Positions 61,652-64,000 of a DNA stretch of 64,000 nucleotides are shown one piece after another. How positions within the stretch are numbered: the first letter of the stretch is position 1; the number at the start of each line of letters is the position of its first letter. The notes beneath the pieces were generated by a model. It was not told the origin of the DNA, made no database searches, and worked only from the letters and a program-made list of their open reading frames with translations. The DNA is from Glycomyces tritici (GTDB lineage: Bacteria > Actinomycetota > Actinomycetes > Mycobacteriales > Micromonosporaceae): NCBI RefSeq assembly GCF_030403505.1, contig NZ_JAUEMJ010000005.1, positions 1 through 64,000 on the forward strand, in the 5' to 3' direction. The translations under genes were made by a program, and so were the position numbers.

Positions 61652-61683
61652 CAAGGGCCCCGAGCAGACGCCCGGGGCCCTTG
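61652..61683 (-). terminator. Terminator of second GH62 gene
   Basis: 11-bp stem CAAGGGCCCCG / CGGGGCCCTTG with 10-nt loop, 14 bp past the leftward GH62 stop. Confidence 0.8.
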
Positions 61684-61696
61684 GACTGCATCGGTT

Positions 61697-64000
<2,304 letters not shown>

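Overview
The window is high-GC actinobacterial DNA (GC-biased codon use, GTG/TTG starts, twin-arginine signals, many LacI regulators, 4-nt ATGA/GTGA gene overlaps). It looks like the chromosome of a soil or plant-associated, probably mycelial actinomycete of the Streptomyces/Glycomyces kind; the genus cannot be fixed from the sequence. There is no rRNA, tRNA, transposase, integrase or CRISPR array.

About 1-43.4 kb and 58.7-64 kb form a plant-polysaccharide region. From left to right it holds: a truncated secreted alpha/beta-hydrolase; a leftward galactan operon (sugar-binding protein, two CUT1 permeases, GH53 endo-galactanase, LacI) at 1.1-7.5 kb; a mirror-symmetric unit at 7.9-13.2 kb in which two divergent LacI genes are flanked by a GH16 enzyme and an SGNH esterase that carry the same promoter/operator; a third LacI divergent from a CUT1 importer with a Gfo/Idh/MocA oxidoreductase and a PmoA-like (DUF6807) protein (13.2-19.6 kb); a GH12 glucanase; an orphan large binding lipoprotein with a second copy of the alpha/beta-hydrolase; a GH62 / BNR_4 propeller pair (24.2-27.6 kb); a four-gene CUT2 importer whose binding protein resembles rhamnose RhaS (28-32.5 kb); a modular GH43, an AraC regulator, a ricin-GH43 and a GH2 beta-galactosidase (32.7-40.8 kb). 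At the right end are an alginate-lyase-fold enzyme and a divergent GH62 / GH10 xylan pair with classical xylanase operators. Seven secreted proteins, counting the truncated one at the left edge, carry ricin-type (CBM13) modules and two carry CBM35.

Read together, GH53, GH43, GH2, GH16, GH62, the BNR_4 propeller and the rhamnose-type importer suggest use of arabinogalactan, gum and hemicellulose: side chains removed outside, the backbone cut, oligosaccharides imported by CUT1 systems that lack their own ATPase (presumably energised by a shared MsiK encoded elsewhere), and rhamnose imported by the CUT2 system. Shared promoter motifs tie distant genes into candidate regulons: a GAAACGTTTACA/GAACGTTTACA box (galactan operon, GH43, GH2), a TCTGGAACCGTTGTCA box (GH16, SGNH), CGAAASTTTCG (GH62/GH10), and an unexplained TGT[A/G]TCGATA decamer in four intergenic regions.

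The middle block, 41-58.5 kb, is mixed housekeeping and accessory: XRE-cupin regulator and methyltransferase, a Tat-secreted repeat protein, a DUF4132 protein with an alpha/beta hydrolase, a peptide/nickel-type ABC importer whose promoter holds a DtxR/IdeR iron box, a divergent MATE exporter, a BBE-type flavoprotein, small DUF4259 and Imm51-like proteins, an aldo/keto reductase and a second methyltransferase. All family calls come from reading motifs by eye; no database search was possible.
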